This document shows positions 1 to 8,425 of a DNA stretch of 64,000 nucleotides, piece after piece. Origin of the DNA: Streptomyces parvulus (GTDB lineage Bacteria > Actinomycetota > Actinomycetes > Streptomycetales > Streptomycetaceae); assembly GCF_014648855.1 (NCBI RefSeq), contig NZ_BMRX01000005.1:310001-374000 (forward strand), written 5' to 3'. Position 1 is the stretch's first letter; each line of letters begins with the position of its first letter. The notes beneath the pieces are model-generated. The model made no database searches, was not told where the DNA came from, and saw only the letters and a list, made by a program, of their open reading frames with translations. The position numbers and the translations under genes are program-made.

Positions 1-341
1 GGGACTCGATCCTCGCCGGCCTGCGCACCCTCACCGACCGGGCGCACGCGCGGGGGCTCAAGGTCGTCGGCGCGACGATCATGCCGTTCGGCGGTTACCG
101 CGCGTACACGCCGGAACGCGAGGCGATGCGGCAGGAGATCAACGGGGAGATCCGGTCCGGCCGCGTCTTCGACGAGGTCGTCGACTTCGACAAGGCCCTG
201 CGCGACGCCTACGACCCGCGCCGGCTGCGCGGCGACTACGACAGCGGGGACCACCTGCACCCCGGCGACAAGGGCTACGCCCGCATGGGCCAGGTCCTGG
301 ACCTGGACGACCTGAAGGGCGCGGTACCGGTCGAGGCGTGA
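1..341 (+). CDS. SGNH/GDSL-family hydrolase, C-terminal part (5' end outside window)
   Basis: The reading frame is open from base 3 to the stop at 339-341, so only the last ~112 residues are present. The segment HLHPGDKGYARMG matches block V of SGNH/GDSL lipases and esterases, where an Asp and a His (here in SGDHLHP) complete the catalytic triad. The Ser and Asn blocks lie upstream of the window. Members of this family in Streptomyces are usually secreted esterases or lipases acting on acyl or carbohydrate esters; the substrate cannot be told from this fragment. It ends 16 bp before the convergent DUF1707 gene. The family call is good, the specific function open. Confidence 0.75.
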   Translation, partial: DSILAGLRTLTDRAHARGLKVVGATIMPFGGYRAYTPEREAMRQEINGEIRSGRVFDEVVDFDKALRDAYDPRRLRGDYDSGDHLHPGDKGYARMGQVLDLDDLKGAVPVEA

Positions 342-357
342 GCCGCCGCGGCGCCCG

Positions 358-1152
358 TCAGGAGTCCCGGCGGCGGCGCTCGCGGTCCCGCCGGTCGCCG
401 TGCGGGTCGTGGAAGGTGTGGCGGGAGGGGCCCAGCTCCCCGCGGTCGGAGCCGCGGTCCAGGCGGTCCTGCTCGCGGTCCTGCCGGCGCTCCAGTTTCT
501 CCTGCCGGCGCTCCTCCTTGATCCGGAGCCGCTCCGCGCGGGTCAGCTTGCGCTCGACCCCGACGCCGCCCCAGAACGCGAAGCCGGTCACGACCACGCG
601 CGGGGCGCCCGGGTCGCCGGGGACACCCTCCTCGCGGTGGTCGAAACCGCCCATGATCCCGATGCCGCGCACGACGACCTCGACGCCGGGCGGCACGACC
701 ACGTTCATCCCGCCCATGATCGCCACGCAGTTGATCACGACCTCGCCGGACGCGAAGTCCGCCTCGCGCAGATCGATGTCCCCGCCGCCCCAGAACGCGA
801 ACGAGTTGAACCGCCGGGGCACCGTCCAGCGGCCCTTGCGCTGGAACCCGGACATCACCGCGACCGCCCAGGTCGACGAGGGCTCGCCGCCGGTGACCCG
901 GCCCGCCCAGCCTCCCGAGCGCGCCGGGTCCTTGGTCATCGACACCTTGGGCGCCACCGCCGCGGTGCCGTCCGGCAGGTCCCGGGTGATCGGCGCCAGC
1001 TCCCCGTAGGTCCGCGCCCGGTACGTCGCGTCCAGCCGCTCCTCGAACTCGGTCATGTCGAGCCGGCCCTCCGCGAGGGCGTCCCGCAGGACCTCGGCCA
1101 CGCGTTCACGGTCGGCGTCGGATGCGCGCAGCTCCGGGGCGTCGTCGGTCAT
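358..1152 (-). CDS. DUF1707 and LiaF-like (DUF2154) domain protein
   Basis: 264 residues. The N-terminus (about residues 8-60, with ASDADRERVAEVLRDA and EGRLDMTEFEERLD) is the DUF1707 SHOCT-like module common in actinobacteria. The centre (about residues 115-185) contains repeated FWGGGDIDLR and IMGGMNVVVPPGVEV patterns typical of the LiaF C-terminal, cell-wall-active-antibiotic-response fold. The C-terminus is a charged Arg/Glu/Asp-rich tail. No membrane segment is evident, so it is likely cytoplasmic or peripheral. LiaF-type domains are associated with envelope-stress sensing; a role here is inference. It is a single gene, upstream of and on the same strand as the ABC-2 exporter genes. Confidence 0.8.
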   Translation of the reverse strand: MTDDAPELRASDADRERVAEVLRDALAEGRLDMTEFEERLDATYRARTYGELAPITRDLPDGTAAVAPKVSMTKDPARSGGWAGRVTGGEPSSTWAVAVMSGFQRKGRWTVPRRFNSFAFWGGGDIDLREADFASGEVVINCVAIMGGMNVVVPPGVEVVVRGIGIMGGFDHREEGVPGDPGAPRVVVTGFAFWGGVGVERKLTRAERLRIKEERRQEKLERRQDREQDRLDRGSDRGELGPSRHTFHDPHGDRRDRERRRRDS

Positions 1153-1185
1153 GTACAGCAGCCTACGAGGTCACCGCGCCCGGCA

Positions 1186-2199
1186 CTACGCGCTCGCGCG
1201 TTCCGCGTACATCTTGGCGATCACCGCTTCGATGTCCGGCTCCCGCACCGACAGATCGACCAGCGGATACCGCGCGGCGATCGCCGCCACCAGCCCCGCG
1301 GCCGACGCCGACGCCGGGAACGCCAGCCACTGCCGAGGCCCCTCCACCCGCACCACCCGGGCGGGCGCCGGCGCCTCAACCGGCGGCAGCTCCCGCTCCA
1401 GGTCCACCACGAGCGTCCGCTCGCTCTCCCCCACCTCGTGCAGCCCCGCCAACGGGCCGTCGTACATCAGCCGCCCGTGGTCGATGACCATCACGCGCGA
1501 GCACAGCTGCTCGATGTCCTGGAGGTCGTGCGTGGTCAGCAGCACCGTCGTGCCGCGCTCCGCGTTCACGTCCCGCAGAAATCCCCGCACCTTGGCCTTC
1601 GACACCACGTCCAGGCCGATCGTCGGCTCGTCCAGGTACAGCACGTCGGGGTCGTGCAGCAGCGCCGCCGCGATGTCGCCGCGCATCCGCTGCCCCAGCG
1701 ACAGCTGCCGCACCGGCACCTCCAACAGCTCGGCGAGCTGGAGCAGTTCCACGCAGCGGTCCAGGTTCTCCCGGTAACGGGCGTCCGGGATCCGGTACAT
1801 GCGGTGCATCAGCCGGTAGGAGTCGATCAGCGGCAGGTCCCACCACAGCGTCGTCCGCTGCCCGAACACCACCCCGATGCGGTGCGCGAGCCGCGTCCGC
1901 TCCCGGGACGGGTCGATCCCGGCCACCCGCAGCCGGCCGCCGCTCGGCGTCAGGATGCCGGTGAGCATCTTGATCGTCGTGGACTTCCCGGCGCCGTTCG
2001 GCCCGATGTAGCCGACCATCTCGCCGCGCGCCACCGTGAAGGACAGCCCGTCCACGGCCCGCACCTCGCGCCGCTCCCGCTTCAGGAAACCCGTCTTCCT
2101 GCGCACGTCGAAGACCTTCTCGACCCCGTCCAGCTCGATGAAGGCCGCGCCCCCCGCCGCCGCCCCGTCCCCGTCGGTCATCACCGTCAGCTCCCTCAC
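1186..2199 (-). CDS. ABC-2 type exporter, ATP-binding protein
   Basis: 337 residues with a classic nucleotide-binding domain: Walker A GPNGAGKST near residue 68, signature LSLGQRMRG, Walker B DVLYLDEPTIGLD and switch His in TTHDLQD. The protein resembles the DrrA-like ATPases of two-permease ABC-2 systems (COG4586). It follows two permease genes on the same strand, with 4 bp between the permease stop and this start. A GTG start at 2199 is preceded by GGGGAG with 8 bp spacing; an ATG at 2181 also has a usable ribosome site, so the N-terminus may be 6 residues shorter. The substrate is unknown; such systems often export drugs, lipids or polysaccharide. Confidence 0.9.
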   Translation of the reverse strand: MRELTVMTDGDGAAAGGAAFIELDGVEKVFDVRRKTGFLKRERREVRAVDGLSFTVARGEMVGYIGPNGAGKSTTIKMLTGILTPSGGRLRVAGIDPSRERTRLAHRIGVVFGQRTTLWWDLPLIDSYRLMHRMYRIPDARYRENLDRCVELLQLAELLEVPVRQLSLGQRMRGDIAAALLHDPDVLYLDEPTIGLDVVSKAKVRGFLRDVNAERGTTVLLTTHDLQDIEQLCSRVMVIDHGRLMYDGPLAGLHEVGESERTLVVDLERELPPVEAPAPARVVRVEGPRQWLAFPASASAAGLVAAIAARYPLVDLSVREPDIEAVIAKMYAERASA

Positions 2200-2203
2200 C
2201 GTC

Positions 2204-3109
2204 TCAGCTCCCCGTACTCCGGTACGAACGCAGCCCCGCCCGCCAGGCCAGCCCCGCCAGGGCGCAGCAGGCCACCGCGACCAGCGGCGGCGTGAAGGCC
2301 ACCCACTCCGGCAGCGCCAGCGGGAAGGGCCGGTCCAGCACGTAACCCGCCGGCAGCCAGTTGACGAAGGCCAGCGGCACCACGAAGGTCGCCCCCCGCA
2401 CCAGGTCCTGGGCGAACACCGTCGGCGGGTACTGGAGCATCGTCGTACCGCCGTAGGTGAAGGCGTTCGCCACCTCCGAGGCGTCCTGCGCCACGAACTG
2501 GAAGGCCGCCGCCGCGACGAACACCGCGCAGAAGATCCCGGCCCCGCTCAGCAGCATCACCGGCATCAGCAGCACCTTCGCCACCGTCCAGTCGACGTCC
2601 AGCAGCACCAGGGCGTAGACCAGCACCAGCACCCCCTGCGTCACCCGGCCGAGACGGCGCAGCGCGAACCGGTCCGCCGCCATCTGCGCCAGCACCGGCA
2701 CCGGACGCACCAGCAGCGTGTCCAGCGTGCCGTCGCGCACCCGCCGGCCCAGCCGCTCCATCGAGCCCACGGCCAGGTCGGCCAGCCCGAAGCTGACCCC
2801 GGACACCCCGTACAGGAACGCCACCTCGGCGAGCGACCAGCCGCCCAACGCGTCGACCTGGGAGAACATCAGCAGGATCGCCACGAAGTCCAGCACCGTC
2901 ATCGCGAAGTTCGCGACCGTCATCAGCACGAAGGACGTCCGGTACGCCATCGTCGACCTGATCCACATCGCCGCGATCAGCCCGTACGCCCGCAGCCCCT
3001 CCAGGACCCGCCCGCGCCGCGGCCCCGGCCGGCCGGGCCCGTCCACCCCGGCCGCCCCCGCCGACCCGGCCGGCCCGGCGGTACCGGCCGCCTCGGTCAC
3101 CTCAGCCAC
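2204..3109 (-). CDS. ABC-2 type exporter, permease (COG3694-like)
   Basis: 301 residues. After a Gly/Ala/Pro-rich N-terminus of about 35 residues there are about six hydrophobic helices, including YALVLLDVDWTVAKVLLMP. The pattern of a roughly 260-residue membrane protein paired with a second permease and an ATPase is that of COG3694 permeases (DUF990). Its start overlaps the end of the preceding permease gene by 8 bp, so the three genes are translationally coupled. It acts in the cytoplasmic membrane as one half of the heterodimeric channel. No substrate clue is visible. Confidence 0.85.
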   Translation of the reverse strand: MAEVTEAAGTAGPAGSAGAAGVDGPGRPGPRRGRVLEGLRAYGLIAAMWIRSTMAYRTSFVLMTVANFAMTVLDFVAILLMFSQVDALGGWSLAEVAFLYGVSGVSFGLADLAVGSMERLGRRVRDGTLDTLLVRPVPVLAQMAADRFALRRLGRVTQGVLVLVYALVLLDVDWTVAKVLLMPVMLLSGAGIFCAVFVAAAAFQFVAQDASEVANAFTYGGTTMLQYPPTVFAQDLVRGATFVVPLAFVNWLPAGYVLDRPFPLALPEWVAFTPPLVAVACCALAGLAWRAGLRSYRSTGS

Positions 3110-3908
3110 CCTGGACCACCACCCGACGCGTCGCCACCGACTGCACCAGCCGCCCCAGCGCCAGCAGCGCCACCGCCCACGACGCCTGGAACACGAAGAC
3201 CCCCACCGGATCCGCCTCCCCCAGCAGCACGTCCGCCGGCCCCTGGAGCAGCGACGACCACGGCAGCACCCGGACCACCTCGCCGAGCGCGCCCGGGAAC
3301 ACGTTCAGCGGCAGCAGCATCCCCGAGCAGAACAGCCCCGCGATCCACGCCATGTGCGCCACCCCCGTGCCGTCCATCAGCCAGAACGCCGACAGCGCCA
3401 CCAGATAGCGCAGCGCGAAGCCCACCAGCATCGCCAGCGCCACCGCCACCAGGAACAGCGCCCACGCGGACACCTCCCGGGGCAGCGCCACCGGAAAGAG
3501 CAGCGCCCCGAAGACGAACGGCACCACCCCGCGCCCCAGCAGCTGGAACACCGCCCGCCCCACGTCCGCCGCCAGCCACCACAGCTGGAGGTCGGCGGGC
3601 CGGTACAGATCGACGGCGATGTCACCCGTACGGATGCGCTCCATCAGCTCGTTCTCCATACCACCGCCGCCGATCGCCAGCGCGGCGAGCAGCGCCTGCC
3701 CCAGCCACACGAACGTCACGGCCTGCGCCTGGTCGTACCCCCCGAGGTGGGGTCTCTCCTCCCACAGGGCCAGGTAGGTGTAGACGAGGATCAGCCCGAA
3801 GACCGTGTTCGTGAAGACCCCGGCGGCGGTGGCCGCACGATAGGTCGCGTACCGTCTGAATCCCCCCGCCGCGACGGCCGCGTACAACCGCCCCGAGCCC
3901 ACGCCCAC
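3102..3908 (-). CDS. ABC-2 type exporter, permease (COG4587-like), first gene of the operon
   Basis: About 268 residues and six membrane helices (FGLILVYTYLALW, ALFLVAVALAMLVGFAL and others), matching COG4587 permeases that pair with COG3694 and COG4586 partners. The open frame extends to an ATG at 3974, but the GTG at 3908 is preceded directly by a strong purine-rich ribosome site (GGAGGGGGAGG). The downstream residues (GRLYAAVAAGGFRRYATYR) look like the family's true N-terminus, so 3908 is preferred. It is the first of three genes transcribed leftwards and is divergent from the penicillin-binding protein gene. Confidence 0.85.
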   Translation of the reverse strand: MGVGSGRLYAAVAAGGFRRYATYRAATAAGVFTNTVFGLILVYTYLALWEERPHLGGYDQAQAVTFVWLGQALLAALAIGGGGMENELMERIRTGDIAVDLYRPADLQLWWLAADVGRAVFQLLGRGVVPFVFGALLFPVALPREVSAWALFLVAVALAMLVGFALRYLVALSAFWLMDGTGVAHMAWIAGLFCSGMLLPLNVFPGALGEVVRVLPWSSLLQGPADVLLGEADPVGVFVFQASWAVALLALGRLVQSVATRRVVVQGG

Positions 3909-4122
3909 GGCCCCTCCCCCTCCGACCGGCACCAAAGCGCAGGAGCCTAGTGCGACGGCGGCCCCCCGTGCCACGGAATTTCACGGGTGTGCCGCCGAGC
4001 GGGAACGGAACCCGCGGTGCGAGAGTCTTCATCACGGGGCCCAGAGAGCCCAGAGGGCGCAGAGCCGTACAAGGCCGTACGAGTCCAGACCGTACGACGC
4101 GAAACAGGAGTCCGTGCACGAC

Positions 4123-6543
4123 ATGAGCGACGAGCCGCAGCCGCAGCCGCAGCCGCAGCAGCCGGAACAGGGCTGGGCGCCGAGAGAGCCACAGGCGGCC
4201 GGCCAGGGGGACGCGAAGAAGGCCAGGCGGCCCAGGCGGACCGGCTGGCGCAGGCTGATCCCGACCTGGCGCATCGTGCTGGGCACCTGCGTGATCGGCC
4301 TCCTGCTGCTGGTCGGCGGCTTCTTCCTCGGCTACCACCTGGTGCAGATCCCCGCGGCCAACGCCGCCGCCACCAAGCAGTCCAACGTGTACCTGTACGC
4401 CGACGGCAGCGTCCTCGCCCGCGACGGCGAGGTCAACCGGGAGAGCGTCGGCCTCGCCCGCATCTCCAAGGACGCCCAGCACGCCGTCCTGGCCGCCGAG
4501 GACCGCGACTTCTACAGCGAGTCCGCCATCGACCCCGGCGCCATGGTCCGGGCCGGCTGGAACACCGCCACCGGCAAGGGCAAGCAGTCCGGCTCCACCA
4601 TCACCCAGCAGTACGTCAAGAACTACTACCTGGCGCAGGAGCAGACGGTCACCCGCAAGGTGAAGGAGTTCTTCATCTCGATCAAGCTCGACCGCGAGAA
4701 GAGCAAGAACGAGATCCTCGAGGGCTACCTCAACACCAGCTTCTTCGGCCGCGGCGCCTACGGCATCCAGGCCGCCGCCCAGGCCTACTACGGCATCGAC
4801 GCCAAGGACCTCACGGCCGGCCAGGGCGCCTACCTCGCCTCCCTGCTCAACGCGCCCAGCCAGTACGACGTCGTCGCCCACCCCGAGAACAAGCGCGCCG
4901 CCGAGTCCCGCTGGAACTACGTCATGGACGGCATGGCCGCCAAGGGCTGGCTGAGCGCCTCCGAACGCGCCGCCGCGAAGTTCCCCGTGCCCAAGGCCTC
5001 CACCATCTCCACCAGCATGTCCGGACAGCGCGGCTACGTCGTCAACATCGTCCGGGACTACCTCGTCCAGAACGGCATCGTGGACGAGGAGGAACTCGCC
5101 CGCGGCGGCTACCGCATCACCACGACCCTCCAGAAGGACAAGCAGGACGCCTTCGTCGAGGCCGTCGACGACAAGCTGATGTCCCAGCTCGACAAGGACC
5201 GCAAGGTCGACGGCTACGTCCGCGCCGGCGGCGCCTCCGTCGACCCGGAGACCGGCAAGGTCGTCGCCATGTACAACGGCATCGACTACGTCAAGCAGTA
5301 CACGCCCAACGCCGTCCGCCGCGACTTCCAGGTCGGCTCCACCTTCAAGCCCTTCGTGTTCACCTCCGCCGTCGAGAACCACTCCGAGACGCAGGACGGC
5401 GACACGATCAACCCGAACACCAGGTACGACGGCACCAGCGAACGACCCGTCGAAGGCTGGAGCGGCGGCCGCTACGCCCCCGAGAACGAGGACCACCGCG
5501 ACTACGGCGACGTCACCGTCCGCGAGGCCACCGACAAGTCGATCAACGCCGTGTACGCCCAGATGGCCGTCGACGTCGGCTCCGACAAGGTCATGGAGAC
5601 CGCCGTCGACCTCGGCCTCTCCAAGAACACCCCGGAACTGACGCCCTCCCCCTCCATCGCCCTCGGCGTCGCCACCGCCAGCCCCCTCGACATGGCCGAG
5701 GCCTACGCCACCCTCGCCAACCACGGCCGGCACGGCACGTACACGATCGTCGAGAAGGTCATGAAGGACGGCAAGCACGAGGTCGACCTGCCCCAGCGGC
5801 GCGAGCGCCAGGCCGTCAGCCGCGAGTCCGCCGACACCACGACGTCCGTCCTGCGCAGCGTCGTCGAGAACGGCACCGCCACCGCCGCCCAGGCCGCCGG
5901 CCGCCCCGCGGCCGGCAAGACCGGCACCGCGGAGGAGGACACCGCCGCCTGGTTCGCCGGCTACACGCCCGAACTGGCCACCGTCGTCGCCGTCATGGGC
6001 CAGGACCCGAAGACCGCCGCCCACAAGTCGCTGTACGGCGCGATGGGCCTGCCCCGCATCAACGGCGGCGGCGCGCCCGCCGAGATCTGGGGCCAGTACA
6101 CCCGCAAGGCGCTGGAGGACGAGCCGGTCAGCGACTTCGACCTCCAGCTCCAGAGCGGCGCCGACGTCACCGCCCCGCCGTCCTCCGACTCCTCGGACGA
6201 ACCGGGCTCCGGCGACGAGAGCGGCTCCGGCGAGCCGGAGGACGAGCCCACCGGCGACGAGGGCTCCGAAACGCAGACCCCCGGCGACGGCGGCGGCACC
6301 AGCACCGCGCCCGGTGACTCCGGCGGCGACGAGACCGGCGCCCCGACCACCGGCGGACCCTCGGGCGGCGCCAGCACCGAGCCGGGCCCCACGGGCGGCG
6401 GCGACGGCAGCGGCGGCGGCGACGGAGCGAACGGCGGCACCGAGGGCGGCGGGGACGGCGGGGACACCGACGGCGCGGGCGGCGGCGGCTCGGACTCCGC
6501 CGGCACCGTCGCGGGGCTCCCCGTCCCACCCCGGCGTCAGTGA
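4123..6543 (+). CDS. Class A penicillin-binding protein (transglycosylase/transpeptidase)
   Basis: About 806 residues. A Gln/Pro-rich cytoplasmic N-terminus and one membrane anchor (about residues 50-71) lead into a GT51 transglycosylase domain with the catalytic Glu in AAEDRDFY (E126) and SGSTITQQ. The transpeptidase domain carries all three motifs: SxxK at GSTFK (S406, K409), SxN at SIN (S473, N475) and KTG at 599-601. The last ~120 residues are a low-complexity Ser/Gly/Asp/Glu/Thr tail. It polymerises and cross-links peptidoglycan outside the membrane. The ATG at 4123 is favoured over the GTG at 4114, because the AGGAG at 4106-4110 leaves only 3 bp before the GTG. Its stop overlaps the convergent gdx gene by 7 bp. 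Confidence 0.93.
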   Translation: MSDEPQPQPQPQQPEQGWAPREPQAAGQGDAKKARRPRRTGWRRLIPTWRIVLGTCVIGLLLLVGGFFLGYHLVQIPAANAAATKQSNVYLYADGSVLARDGEVNRESVGLARISKDAQHAVLAAEDRDFYSESAIDPGAMVRAGWNTATGKGKQSGSTITQQYVKNYYLAQEQTVTRKVKEFFISIKLDREKSKNEILEGYLNTSFFGRGAYGIQAAAQAYYGIDAKDLTAGQGAYLASLLNAPSQYDVVAHPENKRAAESRWNYVMDGMAAKGWLSASERAAAKFPVPKASTISTSMSGQRGYVVNIVRDYLVQNGIVDEEELARGGYRITTTLQKDKQDAFVEAVDDKLMSQLDKDRKVDGYVRAGGASVDPETGKVVAMYNGIDYVKQYTPNAVRRDFQVGSTFKPFVFTSAVENHSETQDGDTINPNTRYDGTSERPVEGWSGGRYAPENEDHRDYGDVTVREATDKSINAVYAQMAVDVGSDKVMETAVDLGLSKNTPELTPSPSIALGVATASPLDMAEAYATLANHGRHGTYTIVEKVMKDGKHEVDLPQRRERQAVSRESADTTTSVLRSVVENGTATAAQAAGRPAAGKTGTAEEDTAAWFAGYTPELATVVAVMGQDPKTAAHKSLYGAMGLPRINGGGAPAEIWGQYTRKALEDEPVSDFDLQLQSGADVTAPPSSDSSDEPGSGDESGSGEPEDEPTGDEGSETQTPGDGGGTSTAPGDSGGDETGAPTTGGPSGGASTEPGPTGGGDGSGGGDGANGGTEGGGDGGDTDGAGGGGSDSAGTVAGLPVPPRRQ

Positions 6544-6857
6544 CCCGAGGTCGCCTTCAGACCCACGACGGCGACCAGCAGCAGACAGATGAAGAAGATC
6601 CGGGCGGCGGTCACCGGCTCACCCAGCACGACCATGCCGAGCACCGCCGCCCCGGCCGCGCCGATGCCCACCCACACGCCGTAGGCGGTACCGATGGGGA
6701 GCGTCCGGGCCGCGTACGACAGCAGCACCATGCTCGCGACGATCCCGGCGCCGGTGAACAGACTGGGCACGAGCCGGGTGAAACCGTCGGTGTACTTCAT
6801 CCCGATCGACCAGCCGACCTCGAGCAGACCGGCGACGAGCAGCAGGACCCAGGCCAT
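6537..6857 (-). CDS. sugE: Small multidrug resistance family guanidinium exporter (Gdx/SugE)
   Basis: 106 residues and four membrane helices. The N-terminus MAWVLLLVAGLLEVGW holds the family's essential Glu (E13), which couples guanidinium and proton antiport in Gdx proteins. GWSIGMKYTDGF and PIGTAYGVWVGIGA are standard SMR sequences of the SugE/Gdx branch. The ATG at 6857 follows a good GGAGG site. The 5' leader carries a predicted guanidine-III riboswitch (6890-6937), which fits induction by guanidine and supports assignment to Gdx rather than the drug-exporting EmrE branch. A closed stem-loop upstream insulates the gene from its neighbour. Confidence 0.92.
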   Translation of the reverse strand: MAWVLLLVAGLLEVGWSIGMKYTDGFTRLVPSLFTGAGIVASMVLLSYAARTLPIGTAYGVWVGIGAAGAAVLGMVVLGEPVTAARIFFICLLLVAVVGLKATSGH

Positions 6858-6889
6858 GACGGCACCTCCGTGAAACGAAAAGGAACGGT

Positions 6890-6937
6890 GGTGCGTCGTC
6901 TTTTCGCTCAACCCGGTACGGCGCGTCTCGTCGGGTG
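6890..6937 (-). ncRNA. Predicted guanidine-III riboswitch (ykkC-III)
   Basis: On the minus strand the leader of the gdx gene reads CACCCGACGAGACGCGCC, then GTACCGGGTT, then AAAAGACGACGC. This matches what I recall of the ykkC-III consensus: a CCGG/CCGG-type P1, the ACGAG ligand strand, a GCGCCGUACC segment and a downstream AAGACG-CGC strand closing the pseudoknot. Here CCCG pairs with CGGG, and GCG can pair with CGC of the last strand. The end is 32 bp from the start codon, and the ribosome site lies between them, so guanidine binding probably controls translation initiation. The assignment is by motif and by the gene controlled, not by a covariance model. Confidence 0.8.
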
Positions 6938-6960
6938 CCTCCAAGGTAGCAAAGACAGCG

Positions 6961-6996
6961 GAGAGGGGCGGTGACTCCGGTCACCGCCCCTCTCCG
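6961..6996 (-). terminator. Long perfect stem-loop between the GroES-like gene and gdx
   Basis: GGAGAGGGGCGGTGAC and its exact complement flank a 4-base TCCG loop, giving a 16-bp perfect stem with no T-run. It lies 25 bp past the stop of the GroES-like gene and upstream of the gdx leader, so it most likely ends the transcript arriving from 7378. Confidence 0.7.
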
Positions 6997-7021
6997 TACC
7001 GCGGGCTCCGTACCGCGGGCC

Positions 7022-7378
7022 CTACAGATACAGCCCGGTGGAGTCCTCGGACCCCTCGAACCGGTCCGCGGCCACCGCGTGCAGGTCACGCTCGCGCATG
7101 AGCACGTAACCGACCCCCCGCACCTCGACCTCGGCGCGGTCCTCCGGGTCGTACAGCACCCGGTCGCCCGGCTCGACGGTCCGTACGTTCTGGCCGACGG
7201 CGACGACCTCCGCCCAGGCCAGCCGCTTGCCGACCGCCGCCGTGGCGGGGATCAGGATGCCGCCCCCGGAACGCCGCTCGCCCTCACCGGTGTCCTGCCG
7301 CACGAGTACGCGGTCGTGCAGCATCCGGATGGGCAGCTTGTCGTCCCCGGAGCCGTGCTCGTTTCTCTTGGCGCTCAC
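7022..7378 (-). CDS. GroES-like (Cpn10-fold) co-chaperonin-related protein
   Basis: 118 residues. KLPIRMLHDRVLVRQD, SGGGILIPATAA and VEPGDRVLYDPED follow the Cpn10 beta-barrel and mobile-loop order, but the protein is longer than GroES (about 100 residues) and has its own C-terminal segment YVLMRERDLHAV. It is not next to a groEL gene, unlike the main groES of Streptomyces. It may assist a chaperonin or have a divergent role; the fold is supported, the function is not. It is followed by a strong stem-loop terminator and preceded, 23 bp away, by the DUF3618 gene on the same strand. Confidence 0.8.
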   Translation of the reverse strand: MSAKRNEHGSGDDKLPIRMLHDRVLVRQDTGEGERRSGGGILIPATAAVGKRLAWAEVVAVGQNVRTVEPGDRVLYDPEDRAEVEVRGVGYVLMRERDLHAVAADRFEGSEDSTGLYL

Positions 7379-7401
7379 GCCCCGAACCTACCTGCCCGCG
7401 C

Positions 7402-7734
7402 TCAGCGCCCGCGCCGCCGGGTGCCGCTCAGGGCGAGCAGCCCCACGACCCCGGCCACCACGAGGGCGACGGGCACGACCCGCTCCAGACGGGGCCTGCC
7501 CTCCTCGTCCACGAACTGCGACTTCACGTCGCTGACCGCGCTGTTGACCTTGACGTAGGCCCGCCCGAGGGTGTGGTCGACGCTGGACGCGACCTTGGCC
7601 TTGGCATCGCCCACGATCGTCTTCGGGTGCACCCGCATCCCGAGCTCGTCGAGCGTCTCGGCCAGCACCTCGCGACGGCGCTTGATGTCCGTCTCGATCT
7701 GCGCCGGGGTTCTGCTGTCCGACGTGTCCGCCAC
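7402..7734 (-). CDS. DUF3618 domain membrane protein
   Basis: 110 residues. The N-terminal half (TPAQIETDIKRRREVLAETL then DELGMRVHPKTIV) is the DUF3618 signature of actinobacteria, a helical segment of unknown role. One membrane helix near the C-terminus (VVPVALVVAGVVGLLALSG) ends in Arg-rich GTRRRGR, suggesting a tail anchor with the bulk in the cytoplasm. It is divergent from bcp, with 92 bp between the starts. Function unknown. Confidence 0.82.
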   Translation of the reverse strand: MADTSDSRTPAQIETDIKRRREVLAETLDELGMRVHPKTIVGDAKAKVASSVDHTLGRAYVKVNSAVSDVKSQFVDEEGRPRLERVVPVALVVAGVVGLLALSGTRRRGR

Positions 7735-7826
7735 CGTACGCCTCCGAAGTCCTCTGACACTGTCCCGGACAGTCTGTCAGCTACTCGCTTCTCCGCACTG
7801 TCAGGACCCCCGGTTACGCTGATTCG

Positions 7827-8294
7827 ATGAGCGAGCGACTCCAGCCCGGGGACCCGGCCCCCGCCTTCACCCTCCCGGACGCCGACGGCAACGAGGTGTC
7901 CCTGTCGGACCACAAGGGCCGCAAGGTCATCGTCTACTTCTACCCTGCTGCCCTTACCCCCGGCTGCACCAAGCAGGCGTGCGACTTCACGGACAACCTG
8001 GAGCTGCTGGCCGGCGCCGGGTACGACGTGATCGGCATCTCCCCCGACAAGCCGGAGAAGCTCGCCAAGTTCCGCGAGGCCGAGTCCCTGAAGGTCACCC
8101 TCCTCGCCGACCCCGAGAAGAAGGCCCTGGAGGCGTACGGCGCCTTCGGCGAGAAGAAGAACTACGGCCGCACCTACATGGGCGTCATCCGCTCCACGAT
8201 CGTCGTGGACGAGGAGGGCAAGGTCGAAAGGGCCCTGTACAACGTCCGCGCGACGGGCCACGTAGCCAAGATCATCAAGGATCTGGGGATCTGA
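7827..8294 (+). CDS. bcp: Thioredoxin-dependent peroxiredoxin (BCP/PrxQ type)
   Basis: 155 residues, the normal BCP length. The active site is PAALTPGCTKQACDF: peroxidatic Cys47 within the T-x-x-C motif, and the resolving Cys52 five residues on, as in the intramolecular-disulfide class of PrxQ. It reduces hydrogen peroxide and organic hydroperoxides in the cytoplasm with electrons from thioredoxin. The gene is followed by a clear hairpin terminator at 8309-8340. Confidence 0.94.
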   Translation: MSERLQPGDPAPAFTLPDADGNEVSLSDHKGRKVIVYFYPAALTPGCTKQACDFTDNLELLAGAGYDVIGISPDKPEKLAKFREAESLKVTLLADPEKKALEAYGAFGEKKNYGRTYMGVIRSTIVVDEEGKVERALYNVRATGHVAKIIKDLGI

Positions 8295-8308
8295 CCCAGT
8301 CCCCTGCG

Positions 8309-8340
8309 GGGCCCGTACCGGACCTTTCCGGTACGGGCCC
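8309..8340 (+). terminator. Hairpin terminator after bcp
   Basis: GGGCCCGTACCGGA and its exact complement form a 14-bp stem around a CCTT loop, 14 bp past the bcp stop. There is no U-run, as is common in Streptomyces. Confidence 0.75.
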
Positions 8341-8425
8341 TTCCGCATGCCGTGCGTGACTGTCCGATAGTCGGTTCGTTACTCCGTACGAGGCTGCGAA
8401 CACGCGGCCGGGGACGGAGGGGCTG

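Noticed and set aside
3622..6024. 800-codon minus-strand open frame opposite the penicillin-binding protein
   Set aside because: It is a shadow of the real gene in very GC-rich DNA: low-complexity Gly/Val/Asp composition and no domain.
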